Source: Zobellia barbeyronii (GTDB lineage: Bacteria > Bacteroidota > Bacteroidia > Flavobacteriales > Flavobacteriaceae). From it: a stretch of DNA of 64,000 bases. A model generated the notes under the pieces. That model ran no database searches. It saw only the letters and a list, made by a program, of their open reading frames with translations, and had not been told where the DNA came from. The stretch covers positions 43,915-107,914 of the forward strand of contig NZ_JACATN010000008.1 of the NCBI RefSeq assembly GCF_018603515.1, given 5' to 3'. Of the stretch, positions 34,807 to 44,021 are shown piece by piece. The stretch's first letter is position 1; each line of letters opens with the position of its first letter. Both the position numbers and the translations under genes were made by a program.

Positions 34807-36069
34807 TTAGTTTAGGAGTTCAATAACACCTTTAATACCAGTAACTGAGGTGAAAATTGCAAAAATTAATATGAGGGTTAAAATAACATTCGACTTAACA
34901 TCGGCCTTATAAGTACCCATTAAATCTTTTCTATTTACCAAGTAAAAAATACCTAGAACAGTCAGGGGCAGAATAATAGCATTTAATGCTTGACTGATAA
35001 TCATTACAAAGACCGGTTGAGCATCAAAAACAGGTACAACCAAACCTAATAGTGAAATTATAAATACGATGAGCCTGTATTTTGGTAAGCTCATATCGCG
35101 TTCAGATTCGTTGTAATCGCAGATCAGCCAGGGTAGCATTAAAATATTAGGAAACTGGGAAGATACACCTGCAGAAACAATACCTACCGCAAAAATTGAA
35201 GTGGCAAAACTACCGGCCAAAGGCTCTAATAATTCAATCATTTGAGAAGCTCTTGAGAGCTGTATGCCTTCTACGAACAAAGTACCAGCAGCGGCAGCCA
35301 TAATAGAGCCACTTATAAGAAACATTAGAGTTACTGAAAACAATGCGTCGTTTCTTTGTTTTTTTAAATCATTTATAGTCCAACCTGCTTCTTTAACCAG
35401 AGTAGTCCGGATGATAAATAGACCTGAAAAAACAGTTGTACCTATGAGGGAAGCAATAATTAAAAGAGGGCCTTTTTCGCCACTTATCGTTTCTGGGACT
35501 GTTGGTATTAAACCTTTTATGATATCCATAGGAGGTGGCATCATAATAAAGAAATTAATTAAAAAACTGGCGGACATTATGGCTACTATAACGGCCAATG
35601 CTCTTTCAAAAAACTGGGTCTTACCATTCCAAAATATAAAATATACCATGGAAATAAAGAGAAGGGCAAAATAAATGGGAGATATACCGCCGTCTACTAT
35701 TGTTTTTGACCACTCAAAACAGATATCTGCAACAATACCCATTACTCCCATAACACTACCGCAAACGCCTACGGTTAGTGCAATGATGAAAAATATACCT
35801 ACTGCAGGGTGTATGTGTTTCTTAAATGCTTGTAAAGCTGTTTCACCTGTTACGAGCGTATAGCGTCCGTAAAGGTTAATCATGAAATAGGTAGTAAGGC
35901 AAGAGGCCAGAATAGTCCAAAGTAAAGACATGCCATAATCGGCTCCTGCTTTAGCCATAGAGGTAACACTACCGGTACCTATATTTAGGCCAAGTAGGAA
36001 TATGCCCGGCAAAAATAGAGCGATGTAAGCGGAGAATTTGGTACGCCAATTTTGCTTATTATCTTCCAT
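34807..36069 (-). CDS. Nramp-family transporter lacking the canonical metal-binding motifs
   Basis: The 420-residue protein has about 11 membrane segments and the overall Nramp pattern (GADYGMSLLWTILASCL after TM1; LIGTTVFSGLFIIRTTLV in the TM6 region). The TM1 motif DPGN is replaced (GLNIGTGSVTS), and the TM6 MPH motif is replaced by FSG. In studied Nramps those residues coordinate Mn or Fe, so its substrate probably differs. Its coupling with manA is unusual for the family. Confidence 0.8.
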   Translation of the reverse strand: MEDNKQNWRTKFSAYIALFLPGIFLLGLNIGTGSVTSMAKAGADYGMSLLWTILASCLTTYFMINLYGRYTLVTGETALQAFKKHIHPAVGIFFIIALTVGVCGSVMGVMGIVADICFEWSKTIVDGGISPIYFALLFISMVYFIFWNGKTQFFERALAVIVAIMSASFLINFFIMMPPPMDIIKGLIPTVPETISGEKGPLLIIASLIGTTVFSGLFIIRTTLVKEAGWTINDLKKQRNDALFSVTLMFLISGSIMAAAAGTLFVEGIQLSRASQMIELLEPLAGSFATSIFAVGIVSAGVSSQFPNILMLPWLICDYNESERDMSLPKYRLIVFIISLLGLVVPVFDAQPVFVMIISQALNAIILPLTVLGIFYLVNRKDLMGTYKADVKSNVILTLILIFAIFTSVTGIKGVIELLN

Positions 36070-36143
36070 ATTCAGTAGTTTTTTTATTCGTGATTGAGAG
36101 CTGAAAGGCTCGAATAAATATATTCCGAGACTTTGGAACAGCT

Positions 36144-36185
36144 ATAAAAAAAGAATTTACTGACCTGTATCAGATCAGTAAATTC
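36144..36185 (-). terminator. Minus-strand terminator
   Basis: Read on the minus strand, GAATTTACTGA pairs with TCAGTAAATTC (11 bp; plus positions 36175-36185 and 36153-36163) and is followed by T7. It would stop transcripts coming from the porin genes. Confidence 0.75.
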
Positions 36186-36360
36186 TAAAAGCTAACTCAA
36201 AACAATTTATCGTAAACAAGACAACTAAAAGGTTATCCGTATTCAATTTATATTTTATTGGTAAACCAGATTGGTTAACCAAATATATCAATATTTCACT
36301 AATAATCAAGGGAATTAGAGATATTTGAATAATGTTTTTGTTAGAATCATAAAATGACAT
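36175..36360 (-). CDS. Possible small membrane protein
   Basis: A 61-codon frame with two hydrophobic stretches (ISLIPLIISEILIYLV and LLVVLFTINCFELAF). Its stop codon lies on the first arm of the terminator hairpin, which would suit a real gene end. No family is recognised and the frame may be chance. Confidence 0.3.
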   Translation of the reverse strand: MSFYDSNKNIIQISLIPLIISEILIYLVNQSGLPIKYKLNTDNLLVVLFTINCFELAFRIY

Positions 36361-36561
36361 TATGATAATTACCGATTTTGAAATTTCGGCTTTAAATGAA
36401 ATCCCACCTATATTAGGTTTGTGCGTCCTAAATAGGTTCTTTTGAGCCCGTTCGGAATTTTAGAAATCGTAGAAAGACTTATAAAGAACAACCAGTTTTA
36501 AATATGCTGTGATGTTGAGGCTTCATTTCTTAGGAGGTGTTATTACCCCACTATTAAGGAA

Positions 36562-37899
36562 TTAGTCGATTCTAAATTGATATTGCATAACGAACATCCA
36601 TTTGCGACCATCTTTTAATATGCCTTCTACAGAGTTACTATAAATAGGTCTATTTTGAGCGTTTATTGATAATTTAGATAAGTGCCCGTTTAAATACCAA
36701 TTCATACCAAAATCATATTGTAGTATACGGGATGGTATGGCATCAAAATCGGAATATTGAGCAGAAATGTAAGGCTGTAACCTGCCTTTGTTATTTTCTT
36801 TTCCCATAGTCGGGAAAAGATAGCCCAACTGTCCCCATAAAGCTTCTCCTGTACCCAATACAGGATAGCTATTTCCCTTGGCACTATAAGTTTCTTCTGT
36901 AGATAATAAACCATTTACAGGATTATTAGCTCCTATTTGCCTTATATAACCTGGTCCAAAGTCATAGTTGAAATAGCCTAAATATGCGGTAATTACCATT
37001 TCAGGATTGAACTTTAGGGGTAAGTCTAGATAAATATCAGCGGCAAAAAGTTTTAAATCATGAAATTGCTCTTTATTGTTCTTCAAAGACCATAAAGCAT
37101 TGGGTTGAAGCGTATAGCCTATGCCTAGATTGAAGACTCTTTTTTTTCCTAGATAAGAGCCACTTAGAAAAGGAGAGGCATTACTTTCCGCATCTAAAAA
37201 TTCATATTTTAAATAGCTAGAGTATTGTACATTGGGTTTCTTGTTGGTAAAACTGGCTAAACCCTCTACTGGTTCGGCATTTATGGTTGTACTGTTCTGA
37301 ATAGCTAAGGGCTTTGCCAAAACTAGCCGATAATCTAGTTTGTCTATTTTTCCTTTTGCATATATGCTAAGCTTACGGATAAGGTCATCTGTACCGTTCA
37401 AGGTAGGCAGAGCAATAAAGCTTATGTCATAAGCTATCATTTTAGATGAACTTGGCGATGTGTATCTTGATAAACCGTTCCATGCAGATTTACCTCCGCC
37501 CACAGCAATATAATTAGACAATTTATGCTCTACATAGGCGTCTAATAAGTCTACCGAAGTACCACGAGAGGATAGGTAATTAAGGTTATTCACCCCCAGT
37601 TGAAAGAAGAATGTTGTCTTTGCCCAAGGACTTGTGCTCAATCCTAGTCTAAAGCGCCTTATAGAGATATCTGTAGTTGTAGATGCCGGTCTGTCGTTTA
37701 TTGTACTTCCAGGATTATTTTGTGTATTACGTGCCCAAATTTGGGCATAGGTGCTTATTTTAAGCCATTGCTCTTTTTCATTATCTAAATAAAAGAGAAG
37801 CTTATTGTTACTTGGTTTGGACTGCGCCTGAATAGTGGAAAGACACGGTCCAATTACCAAAAAGTAGAGTATCACTCCATATGTTCGCCAGTACTTCAT
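36562..37899 (-). CDS. Outer-membrane porin-like protein (second of tandem pair)
   Basis: The 445-residue protein has a signal peptide (GVILYFLVIGPCLSTIQAQS) and about 16 amphipathic strands separated by turns. Its ATG overlaps the upstream paralogue's stop by four bases. Shared segments with that paralogue include NNPGSTI, SIRRFRLGLS/SVRRFRLGFQ, FGPGYIRQ/FGPNYIRN, LQPYISAQYSDFD/LQPYAAVQYSDFD and QNRPIYSNS/QNRPIYNST. Proteins of this kind are annotated as porins. The pore's solute is unknown. Confidence 0.8.
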   Translation of the reverse strand: MKYWRTYGVILYFLVIGPCLSTIQAQSKPSNNKLLFYLDNEKEQWLKISTYAQIWARNTQNNPGSTINDRPASTTTDISIRRFRLGLSTSPWAKTTFFFQLGVNNLNYLSSRGTSVDLLDAYVEHKLSNYIAVGGGKSAWNGLSRYTSPSSSKMIAYDISFIALPTLNGTDDLIRKLSIYAKGKIDKLDYRLVLAKPLAIQNSTTINAEPVEGLASFTNKKPNVQYSSYLKYEFLDAESNASPFLSGSYLGKKRVFNLGIGYTLQPNALWSLKNNKEQFHDLKLFAADIYLDLPLKFNPEMVITAYLGYFNYDFGPGYIRQIGANNPVNGLLSTEETYSAKGNSYPVLGTGEALWGQLGYLFPTMGKENNKGRLQPYISAQYSDFDAIPSRILQYDFGMNWYLNGHLSKLSINAQNRPIYSNSVEGILKDGRKWMFVMQYQFRID

Positions 37900-39242
37900 T
37901 CAATTCGTATAATATATTGTAGCACAGCCGACCATTTTCTAGAATCAACTTCAAGACCTTGATCGGTAGAATTGTAAATAGGCCTATTTTGTAAGCTGAG
38001 CGAAAATTTAGAAAGGTGATCTTTAAGAAACCAATTAATACCTAGGTCATAATAAGTCATGGGTTCGTTCAGACGGTCAAAATCGGAATACTGTACAGCG
38101 GCGTAAGGCTGCAATTTTCCATAATATTTTGTTCGCCCCATACTAGGAAAAAGGTATCCCATTTGCATATAGATGGAGTTGCCACTTCCCACCGAAGGAA
38201 AAGCGTTTCCGGGTCCGTTAAAGGATGCTTGGCTATTATCTAATGTTAGTGTAGTATTGTTGGTAGCTGTATTTCGTATATAATTAGGTCCAAAATCGTA
38301 AGTGAAATAACCCAAGTAAGCGGTAATGGCTGTCTTTTTTGCAGTATCTATCGGTAAATCTAGAAATGCATCTATGGACCAGAGTACCATGTTGTGAAAT
38401 ACTTCGGTATCGTTTTTAGTCGTAGACAGCGCATCATTCTGGTATTCGCCACCTATTCCTATAGAAAGTATTTTCTTTTCACCCAAATAAGTCCCATTAC
38501 TAAAAGGAATACGGTTTGCTTCAGCATCCCAGAACTCCCATTTTAGATAGGTGGAATAGATACCACCTTTCATTCTATCATTAAACTTTGCGATATTCTC
38601 TTCTGGCTCTTCCTCAGCATCACTATTATTGCTGGATAAAAATGGTTTGGAAGCCACAATGCGGTAATCTAGCCGTCCCAACTTTCCTTTAGTATAGACA
38701 CTTAGTTTACGGATAAGGTCATCTGCCTCGCCATCTGTTGGCAGCGCCAGTAGAAGCAAGTCATTAGTGAGCAACTTAGAAGTGTTGGGTGCCGAATAGC
38801 GGGAAAGCCCTGTCCAAGCTGTTTTTCCAGCACCAATGAATAAGGATTTGGTGACTTCATACTCTGCGTATGCATCTAATAAATCTAGTGATGTGCCACG
38901 AGGTGACTGGTAGTTGAGGTTATTGATTCCAAACTGTGAATAAACCCAAAGTCTATCACTAACCTGTGCTTGAAATCCCAATCTAAAACGTCTAACAGAA
39001 ACATCATAAGTATAGTGTTCTGGTGCTTCAGAAATAGTGCTGCCAGGATTGTTCTCGTTCATTCTCATCCAAAGTTGGGTGTACATGTGTACCGCCAGCC
39101 AATGGGTCTTTTCTTCATTTAAAAAGAATTTTAATTTTTTAGTCCTAAGTGCCGTACTATCATTTGTCTGTGCAAAGACTTGACCAACACTAAAAAGAAT
39201 AAAAATGAACGCAGTAATCTGTCTTACTAAGGCTTTGTTCAT
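37896..39242 (-). CDS. Outer-membrane porin-like protein (first of tandem pair)
   Basis: The 448-residue paralogue of the next gene has a signal peptide ending at QVFAQ. It contains NLNYQSPRGTSLDLLDAYAE and ends with the aromatic-basic pattern WSAVLQYIIRIE expected of a barrel. It is divergent from the stress protein-SLC13-pckA transcript and shares its 338-bp control region. The pair may therefore supply the substrate of that permease. Confidence 0.8.
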   Translation of the reverse strand: MNKALVRQITAFIFILFSVGQVFAQTNDSTALRTKKLKFFLNEEKTHWLAVHMYTQLWMRMNENNPGSTISEAPEHYTYDVSVRRFRLGFQAQVSDRLWVYSQFGINNLNYQSPRGTSLDLLDAYAEYEVTKSLFIGAGKTAWTGLSRYSAPNTSKLLTNDLLLLALPTDGEADDLIRKLSVYTKGKLGRLDYRIVASKPFLSSNNSDAEEEPEENIAKFNDRMKGGIYSTYLKWEFWDAEANRIPFSNGTYLGEKKILSIGIGGEYQNDALSTTKNDTEVFHNMVLWSIDAFLDLPIDTAKKTAITAYLGYFTYDFGPNYIRNTATNNTTLTLDNSQASFNGPGNAFPSVGSGNSIYMQMGYLFPSMGRTKYYGKLQPYAAVQYSDFDRLNEPMTYYDLGINWFLKDHLSKFSLSLQNRPIYNSTDQGLEVDSRKWSAVLQYIIRIE

Positions 39243-39263
39243 TATGCGTGGATTACTTCAATT

Positions 39264-39279
39264 ATAAGATAAATCTTAT
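39264..39279. promoter_or_regulatory. Palindrome in the porin leader region
   Basis: ATAAGATAAATCTTAT has seven-base arms and lies 22-37 bases upstream of the porin start. It may be an operator or a small mRNA hairpin. Confidence 0.4.
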
Positions 39280-39507
39280 TTAATTAGATTTCGTTTTATG
39301 AAACTTGTCATCTTTTTGATTCAGATTTCATGGTTTTGTTCTTAGTAAAAGAATAGAAATTTTTCGTGATACATTTCTCCATTTTTAAAGATAATAGCTT
39401 GGTAACATAAATTTAATCATATGTAAAGTTCTGTAATTAAGGTGTTTTTGTAATCTTATAGAGGGTTTTTAATTATGGTGCAATTTATATCAATCCTAAT
39501 TTTAACT

Positions 39508-39525
39508 ATATGACATCTGTCATAT
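39508..39525. promoter_or_regulatory. Crp/Fnr-type binding site candidate
   Basis: ATATGACATCTGTCATAT is a near-perfect palindrome with a two-base centre and the TGAC-N4-GTCA core of Crp/Fnr-family sites. Its centre is about 43 bases before the expected transcription start, the usual position for an activator. Confidence 0.6.
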
Positions 39526-39545
39526 TTTAGGCACAGATGAGGACT

Positions 39546-39553
39546 TAACTTTG
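39546..39553 (+). promoter_or_regulatory. Predicted -7 element of the stress-protein transcript
   Basis: TAACTTTG matches TAnnTTTG, 27 bases before the ATG. The upstream TTG is missing, as expected for an activator-dependent promoter. Confidence 0.6.
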
Positions 39554-39580
39554 GCAATGAATAATTAAAATACAAGCAAG

Positions 39581-40366
39581 ATGAAAAAAAATCCTACAAT
39601 TCTGATTCCGTTCAACTTTTCAAAAACGGCAAAAAAAGCATTGGACTATGCTGTACACTATGTAGGTCAAGATAAAGACCTTAAGATTATTCTAGGGTAT
39701 GTTTCTGAGACCCACGATATAGATATTCTTAAAGAAGCGTTTAAAGCTGTTGAGGAGGAATATGCTAAGATTCTTAAAAATAAAATTGAATGGATTGCTA
39801 TTAACGGCGAGTTAACCGAGTCATTGGTTAAAATTCAAGAAGATGAGCAAGTAGACCTTATTATTATGGGTACGTTTGGCGCATTTGATAATGAAGATTC
39901 TTCACCAACAAATACTTCAAAATTAGTATTAGAGATTGACTGTCCGGTTTTGGTCGTTCCTTTTGTTACTAATAAAATTGAAATCAAGAATATTGGTTTA
40001 GTACTTGGGAAAGAAGAAATAGAAGATAAGAGTGTTCTTGATACCTTGCTTAAGGTGGCAAGAAGATTTAATGCCAAAGTATATGTAATTACTATTGAAA
40101 ACAGTGAAGGGATATACGGCTACTCTTCAACAGAGGAAAAGAATGAAAATTCATTAGAGTACTATCTTGAAGATTTCTATTCAGAACATGTGTTTATAGA
40201 AAATCCTGATGTAGTAAAAGGGGTGCTTGAGTATGCTTCTAGTAAGGAATTGGATATGATAGCAATTCTTCCTAATAACCACTCAAAAAAGAGCGAACCT
40301 TCAAAAGGGGCACTTACAGAAATGTTCACTTTACATTCGCAAATCCCAGTATTAGCTATTGATTAG
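39581..40366 (+). CDS. Universal stress protein (two Usp domains)
   Basis: The 261-residue cytoplasmic protein has two Usp domains. The first (about 1-128) begins TILIPFNFSKTAKKALDYAV and ends in VDLIIMGTFG and CPVLVVPF. The second (about 135-261) is more diverged and ends LDMIAILPNNHS and QIPVLAID. The domains lack a clear full G-x2-G-x9-GS/T ATP signature. It is first in a transcript with a permease (20-bp gap) and PEP carboxykinase, behind a Crp/Fnr-like site. Confidence 0.88.
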   Translation: MKKNPTILIPFNFSKTAKKALDYAVHYVGQDKDLKIILGYVSETHDIDILKEAFKAVEEEYAKILKNKIEWIAINGELTESLVKIQEDEQVDLIIMGTFGAFDNEDSSPTNTSKLVLEIDCPVLVVPFVTNKIEIKNIGLVLGKEEIEDKSVLDTLLKVARRFNAKVYVITIENSEGIYGYSSTEEKNENSLEYYLEDFYSEHVFIENPDVVKGVLEYASSKELDMIAILPNNHSKKSEPSKGALTEMFTLHSQIPVLAID

Positions 40367-40386
40367 CACCCATAAATAAAGAATTC

Positions 40387-42225
40387 ATGACTATACTGTT
40401 TGTGATTTTGGCAGTGACCATCGCTTTATTTGTTTGGGGGCGTTTTCCTCCAGATGTGGTGGCTTTAATGTCTATGTTGGCGCTATACCTTGTTGGTATT
40501 CTTAATATGGAAGAAAGCTTAAGCGGTTTCAGTAACCCAACTGTAATAATGATTGCGGCGCTATTCATTATTGGAGAGGGTCTCGCAAGAACGGGTTGGA
40601 CTGCCCTTGCTGGTAAAAAGTTTGTGGAGTGGGCCGGTAAAAGTAAATCCAAACTATTGATTTTGGTTACGTTAGGTTCAGGAGTTCTTTCTGGCTTTGT
40701 TAGTAATACGGGTACGGTAGCAGCACTGCTTCCGGTTACGGTTTCGGCAGCTTGGAAGGCAGGAACTTTACCATCAAAATTACTTATGCCTGTAGCGTTT
40801 GGGTCTAACACTGGTGGTCTTTTAACCTTAACGGGAACACCACCTAATATTATTGTAAGCAACGTCTTGACTGAAAATGGAATCCCTTCATTTTCATTTT
40901 TTGAATTTGCTCTGGTAGGCCTTCCTCTATTGTTAATAGTGATACTCTATTTTAAATTTATAGGATACCGTCTTTTACCAAATCACGAAACAGAAGATAA
41001 GCCTGTAAATATAGATTCTGAAGTTCATAAATGGATTAAGAACTATAGTATTGGTGATAATATGTATCGCTTACGTATTCGTTCTATGTCAGAATTGATT
41101 GGGACTGAAATTGGAAGTTGGGATTTTGAGAAAAATTACAATGTATCTGTTATGCGCTTACGCCGTAGACACCCTAGTGTTTTAAAAGGCACACCAGCTT
41201 ATGTTGAATTTCCGGAACCGGATACGCAGATGCGTTACCATGATATTATAACGGTTAAGGGTACGGCCAAAGATGTAGATAGGATAATCTTAGCGTTCAA
41301 ACTAGGGCTAATTCCTAAAGAGTTTAAGTCATCTGAAGTAAAAAGAGAGCTTATTAATCAAGAAGTTGGTATGGTAGAAATGATTGTTACGCCCACCTCT
41401 TTTTTCGTTGGTAAAACCTTGCCAATGGGTAAATATTTAAACAAGTGGAGCATACAGTTGTTAGGGGCTTCACGAGACGGTAAACCTATTGGAGATAAGA
41501 ATGTGACCATCAAAGCAGGTGATGCATTTGTAATCAGAGGCTCTTGGGAAAACATTGAAGCATTGAATAATGTATATGAGAACTTAGTAGTTTCTGGTAG
41601 TCCAGAAGCAATGGCAAAAGACGTAGATGTCCTTACGCCAAGGTCGTACATCGCATTGGGGACTTTAATATTAATGATTTTATTGTTGGTCTTAAAGGTA
41701 ATGCCAAGTGCTATTGCTGCTTTAATATGTGCAGGAATAGTAATGATTACCGGCTGTGTTCCTATATCAAAGGCTTACAAAGGTATAAGTTGGACGAGTG
41801 TGGTCATGATTGCTGCTATGATACCTATGGGTATTGCTTTGCAAAAGACTGGAGCTGCAGAAATGATATCTAATGGATTGGTTAGTTATTTGGGAGATAT
41901 TCACCCCGTAGTGCTTTTGGGAGGAATATTTTTGGTAACCACTGCTTTTAGTCAGACTATTAATAATTCTGCTACCGCAGTTTTAATGGCGCCTATTGCG
42001 CTCATGGCGGCGCTTTCTTTAGGAGTTTCTCCTAAACCTTTTATGATTACTGTAGCTATTAGTGCCTCTACAGCTTTTTTAACTCCTGTGGGAACCACAA
42101 CAAATGCCATGGTTATGGGAGCAGGAGGATATAAATTTATAGATTATGTAAAAGTGGGTGGGCCACTTTTACTGTTGCTCTTTATAGCAACAATGCTTTT
42201 GGTGCCAGTAATATGGCCCTTTTAA
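40387..42225 (+). CDS. SLC13-family permease with TrkA-C domains
   Basis: The 612-residue membrane protein has two membrane halves, each with an SLC13/DASS signature (NTGTVAALLPVTVSAAW and NTGGLLTLTGTPPNIIVSN; NNSATAVLMAPIALMAAL and STAFLTPVGTTTNAMVMGAG). Two RCK_C/TrkA-C regulatory domains (about 215-385) lie in the loop between them. Members carry dicarboxylates, citrate or sulfate with Na+. Adjacency to pckA favours C4-dicarboxylates, but this is inferred. Confidence 0.9.
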   Translation: MTILFVILAVTIALFVWGRFPPDVVALMSMLALYLVGILNMEESLSGFSNPTVIMIAALFIIGEGLARTGWTALAGKKFVEWAGKSKSKLLILVTLGSGVLSGFVSNTGTVAALLPVTVSAAWKAGTLPSKLLMPVAFGSNTGGLLTLTGTPPNIIVSNVLTENGIPSFSFFEFALVGLPLLLIVILYFKFIGYRLLPNHETEDKPVNIDSEVHKWIKNYSIGDNMYRLRIRSMSELIGTEIGSWDFEKNYNVSVMRLRRRHPSVLKGTPAYVEFPEPDTQMRYHDIITVKGTAKDVDRIILAFKLGLIPKEFKSSEVKRELINQEVGMVEMIVTPTSFFVGKTLPMGKYLNKWSIQLLGASRDGKPIGDKNVTIKAGDAFVIRGSWENIEALNNVYENLVVSGSPEAMAKDVDVLTPRSYIALGTLILMILLLVLKVMPSAIAALICAGIVMITGCVPISKAYKGISWTSVVMIAAMIPMGIALQKTGAAEMISNGLVSYLGDIHPVVLLGGIFLVTTAFSQTINNSATAVLMAPIALMAALSLGVSPKPFMITVAISASTAFLTPVGTTTNAMVMGAGGYKFIDYVKVGGPLLLLLFIATMLLVPVIWPF

Positions 42226-42249
42226 TATGAACCACTAAAAAATAGAATT

Positions 42250-43884
42250 ATGGAAACATTATCACGAATGCCCAAAAACGCAAATCTTGAAAAGTACGGG
42301 CTGAAAAATGTAAAAGCTAACTGGAACCTAGACGGAGAAACTCTTCAGAAATTAACTGTTGAGAAAGGTATGGGTACAGAAACAGAGAATGGTACCTTAT
42401 GTGTAAATACAGGTAAATTTACCGGTCGGTCTCCAAAAGACCGTTTTATTGTAAAAGATGATTATACCGCAGACAAAGTGTGGTGGGGTAGAATAAACAA
42501 ACCTCTAGATTCTGCAAATTTCGATAAGCTTTATGATGAAGTTGCTAACTATTTATCCGACACAGAAGTATATGTGCGAGATGCTTATGTAGGCGCTGCA
42601 CCAGAATATAGAATGAATGTCCGCACAATTACGGAATACCCATGGTCAAATTATTTTGTTAAGAATATGTTCATTCAATTGAACGATAATGAAATTGAAA
42701 ATTTTGAAGAAGAATGGGTAGTTCTTTGTGCTCCTGGGTTCGTGGCAAAAGACCCGGAAGCTTTTGGAATAAGAGCTGGTAATTTCTCTATTTTGGATTT
42801 CACAAGAAAAGTAGCCTTGGTTGCAGGGTCTGCTTATACTGGAGAAATGAAAAAAGGTATTTTTTCTGCTTTAAACCTTATCCTGCCAATTGAGAAAAAT
42901 GTATTGCCAATGCACTGTTCTGCTAATTATGGCCAAGATGGTGACACGGCTATCTTTTTTGGACTTTCAGGAACAGGAAAAACTACCTTGTCCGCAGATC
43001 CTAACCGTAAACTTATAGGAGATGATGAGCATGGTTGGACAGCAGATAATATTGTATTCAATTTTGAAGGAGGTTGTTATGCTAAGGTAATTGATCTTAC
43101 AGAAGAAAAAGAGCCAGATATTTTTCGTGCTATTCGCCCAGGTGCTTTGTTAGAAAACGTAGTTTTTAAAGAAGGAACAAAAGAGGTTGATTATTCAGAT
43201 AGTTCTATCACTCAAAATACAAGAGTTAGTTATCCTATTAATCATATTGATAATATACAAGTACCTTCTTTCGGAGATAATCCAAAGAATATTTTCTTTT
43301 TAACCTGTGATGCTTTTGGAGTATTGCCACCAGTATCAAAACTTACACCAGGACAAGCTGCATATCACTTTATATCTGGTTACACGGCAAAAGTTGCAGG
43401 TACAGAGGCTGGTATTAACGAGCCTGTTCCTTCTTTCTCCGCATGTTTTGGAGAGCCATTTATGCCATTGCACCCAACTAAGTATGCAGAAATGCTAAGT
43501 AAAAAAATGACTGAGGCCGGTGTTAATGTATGGTTGTTGAACACAGGTTGGAGTGGAGGTCCTTACGGTGTAGGGTCAAGAATAAAATTGAAGTATACTC
43601 GTGCCATGATTTCTTCAATTTTAGAAGGCGAGTTGGAAAAAGTAGATTTTGAACAACACCCTATTTTTGGTTTACATATGCCTAAATACTGTCATAACGT
43701 GCCTACGGAACTGTTAGATCCAATGAACACTTGGCTTCAGAAAGGAGCATATATCAGTAAAGCTATACAACTAGCACATTCGTTCCATTTAAACTTTGAT
43801 AAATTCATTAACCAAGCTTCGGATGAAGTTATAAACGGCGGGCCATTAATTGATGCTCACCAGATAATGGATAGTGATATCTAA
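42250..43884 (+). CDS. pckA: Phosphoenolpyruvate carboxykinase (ATP)
   Basis: The 544-residue enzyme shows the family motifs in order: TGRSPKDRFIV, AYVGAAPEYRMNVR, LPMHCSANYGQDGDTAIFFG, the P-loop GLSGTGKTTLSADP, the metal site GDDEHGWT and NTGWSGGPYGVGSR. It converts oxaloacetate to PEP, the first step of gluconeogenesis. It follows the SLC13 permease by 24 bases and is closed by a hairpin terminator. Confidence 0.97.
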   Translation: METLSRMPKNANLEKYGLKNVKANWNLDGETLQKLTVEKGMGTETENGTLCVNTGKFTGRSPKDRFIVKDDYTADKVWWGRINKPLDSANFDKLYDEVANYLSDTEVYVRDAYVGAAPEYRMNVRTITEYPWSNYFVKNMFIQLNDNEIENFEEEWVVLCAPGFVAKDPEAFGIRAGNFSILDFTRKVALVAGSAYTGEMKKGIFSALNLILPIEKNVLPMHCSANYGQDGDTAIFFGLSGTGKTTLSADPNRKLIGDDEHGWTADNIVFNFEGGCYAKVIDLTEEKEPDIFRAIRPGALLENVVFKEGTKEVDYSDSSITQNTRVSYPINHIDNIQVPSFGDNPKNIFFLTCDAFGVLPPVSKLTPGQAAYHFISGYTAKVAGTEAGINEPVPSFSACFGEPFMPLHPTKYAEMLSKKMTEAGVNVWLLNTGWSGGPYGVGSRIKLKYTRAMISSILEGELEKVDFEQHPIFGLHMPKYCHNVPTELLDPMNTWLQKGAYISKAIQLAHSFHLNFDKFINQASDEVINGGPLIDAHQIMDSDI

Positions 43885-43930
43885 AATTTATTTATAAACG
43901 GAATTGTGTTACATTTTTAAGGAATGAACT

Positions 43931-43972
43931 GGTCTTGACTTTTGTGTTTACATAAAAAAGTCAAGACCTTTT
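43931..43972 (+). terminator. Terminator after pckA
   Basis: A 13-bp stem (43931-43943 with 43956-43968) is followed by T4. It separates pckA from the phosphorylase-like gene. Confidence 0.8.
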
Positions 43973-44021
43973 CAATAGGTTCATTTAAAGAATTGCATCA
44001 ATCAAATTGAATTTTATAGTT

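Larger units (their letters stand above)
36070..36561. other. Region between the porin pair and the Nramp gene
   Basis: It holds a minus-strand terminator (36144-36185) and a weak 61-codon minus-strand frame. A TAnnTTTG-type promoter for the Nramp-manA pair was not identified with confidence. Confidence 0.5.
39243..39580. other. Shared divergent control region, porins / universal stress protein
   Basis: It contains the 16-bp palindrome near the porin start (39264-39279), the Crp/Fnr-like palindrome (39508-39525) and the promoter element of the stress-protein transcript. No gene is present. Confidence 0.6.
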
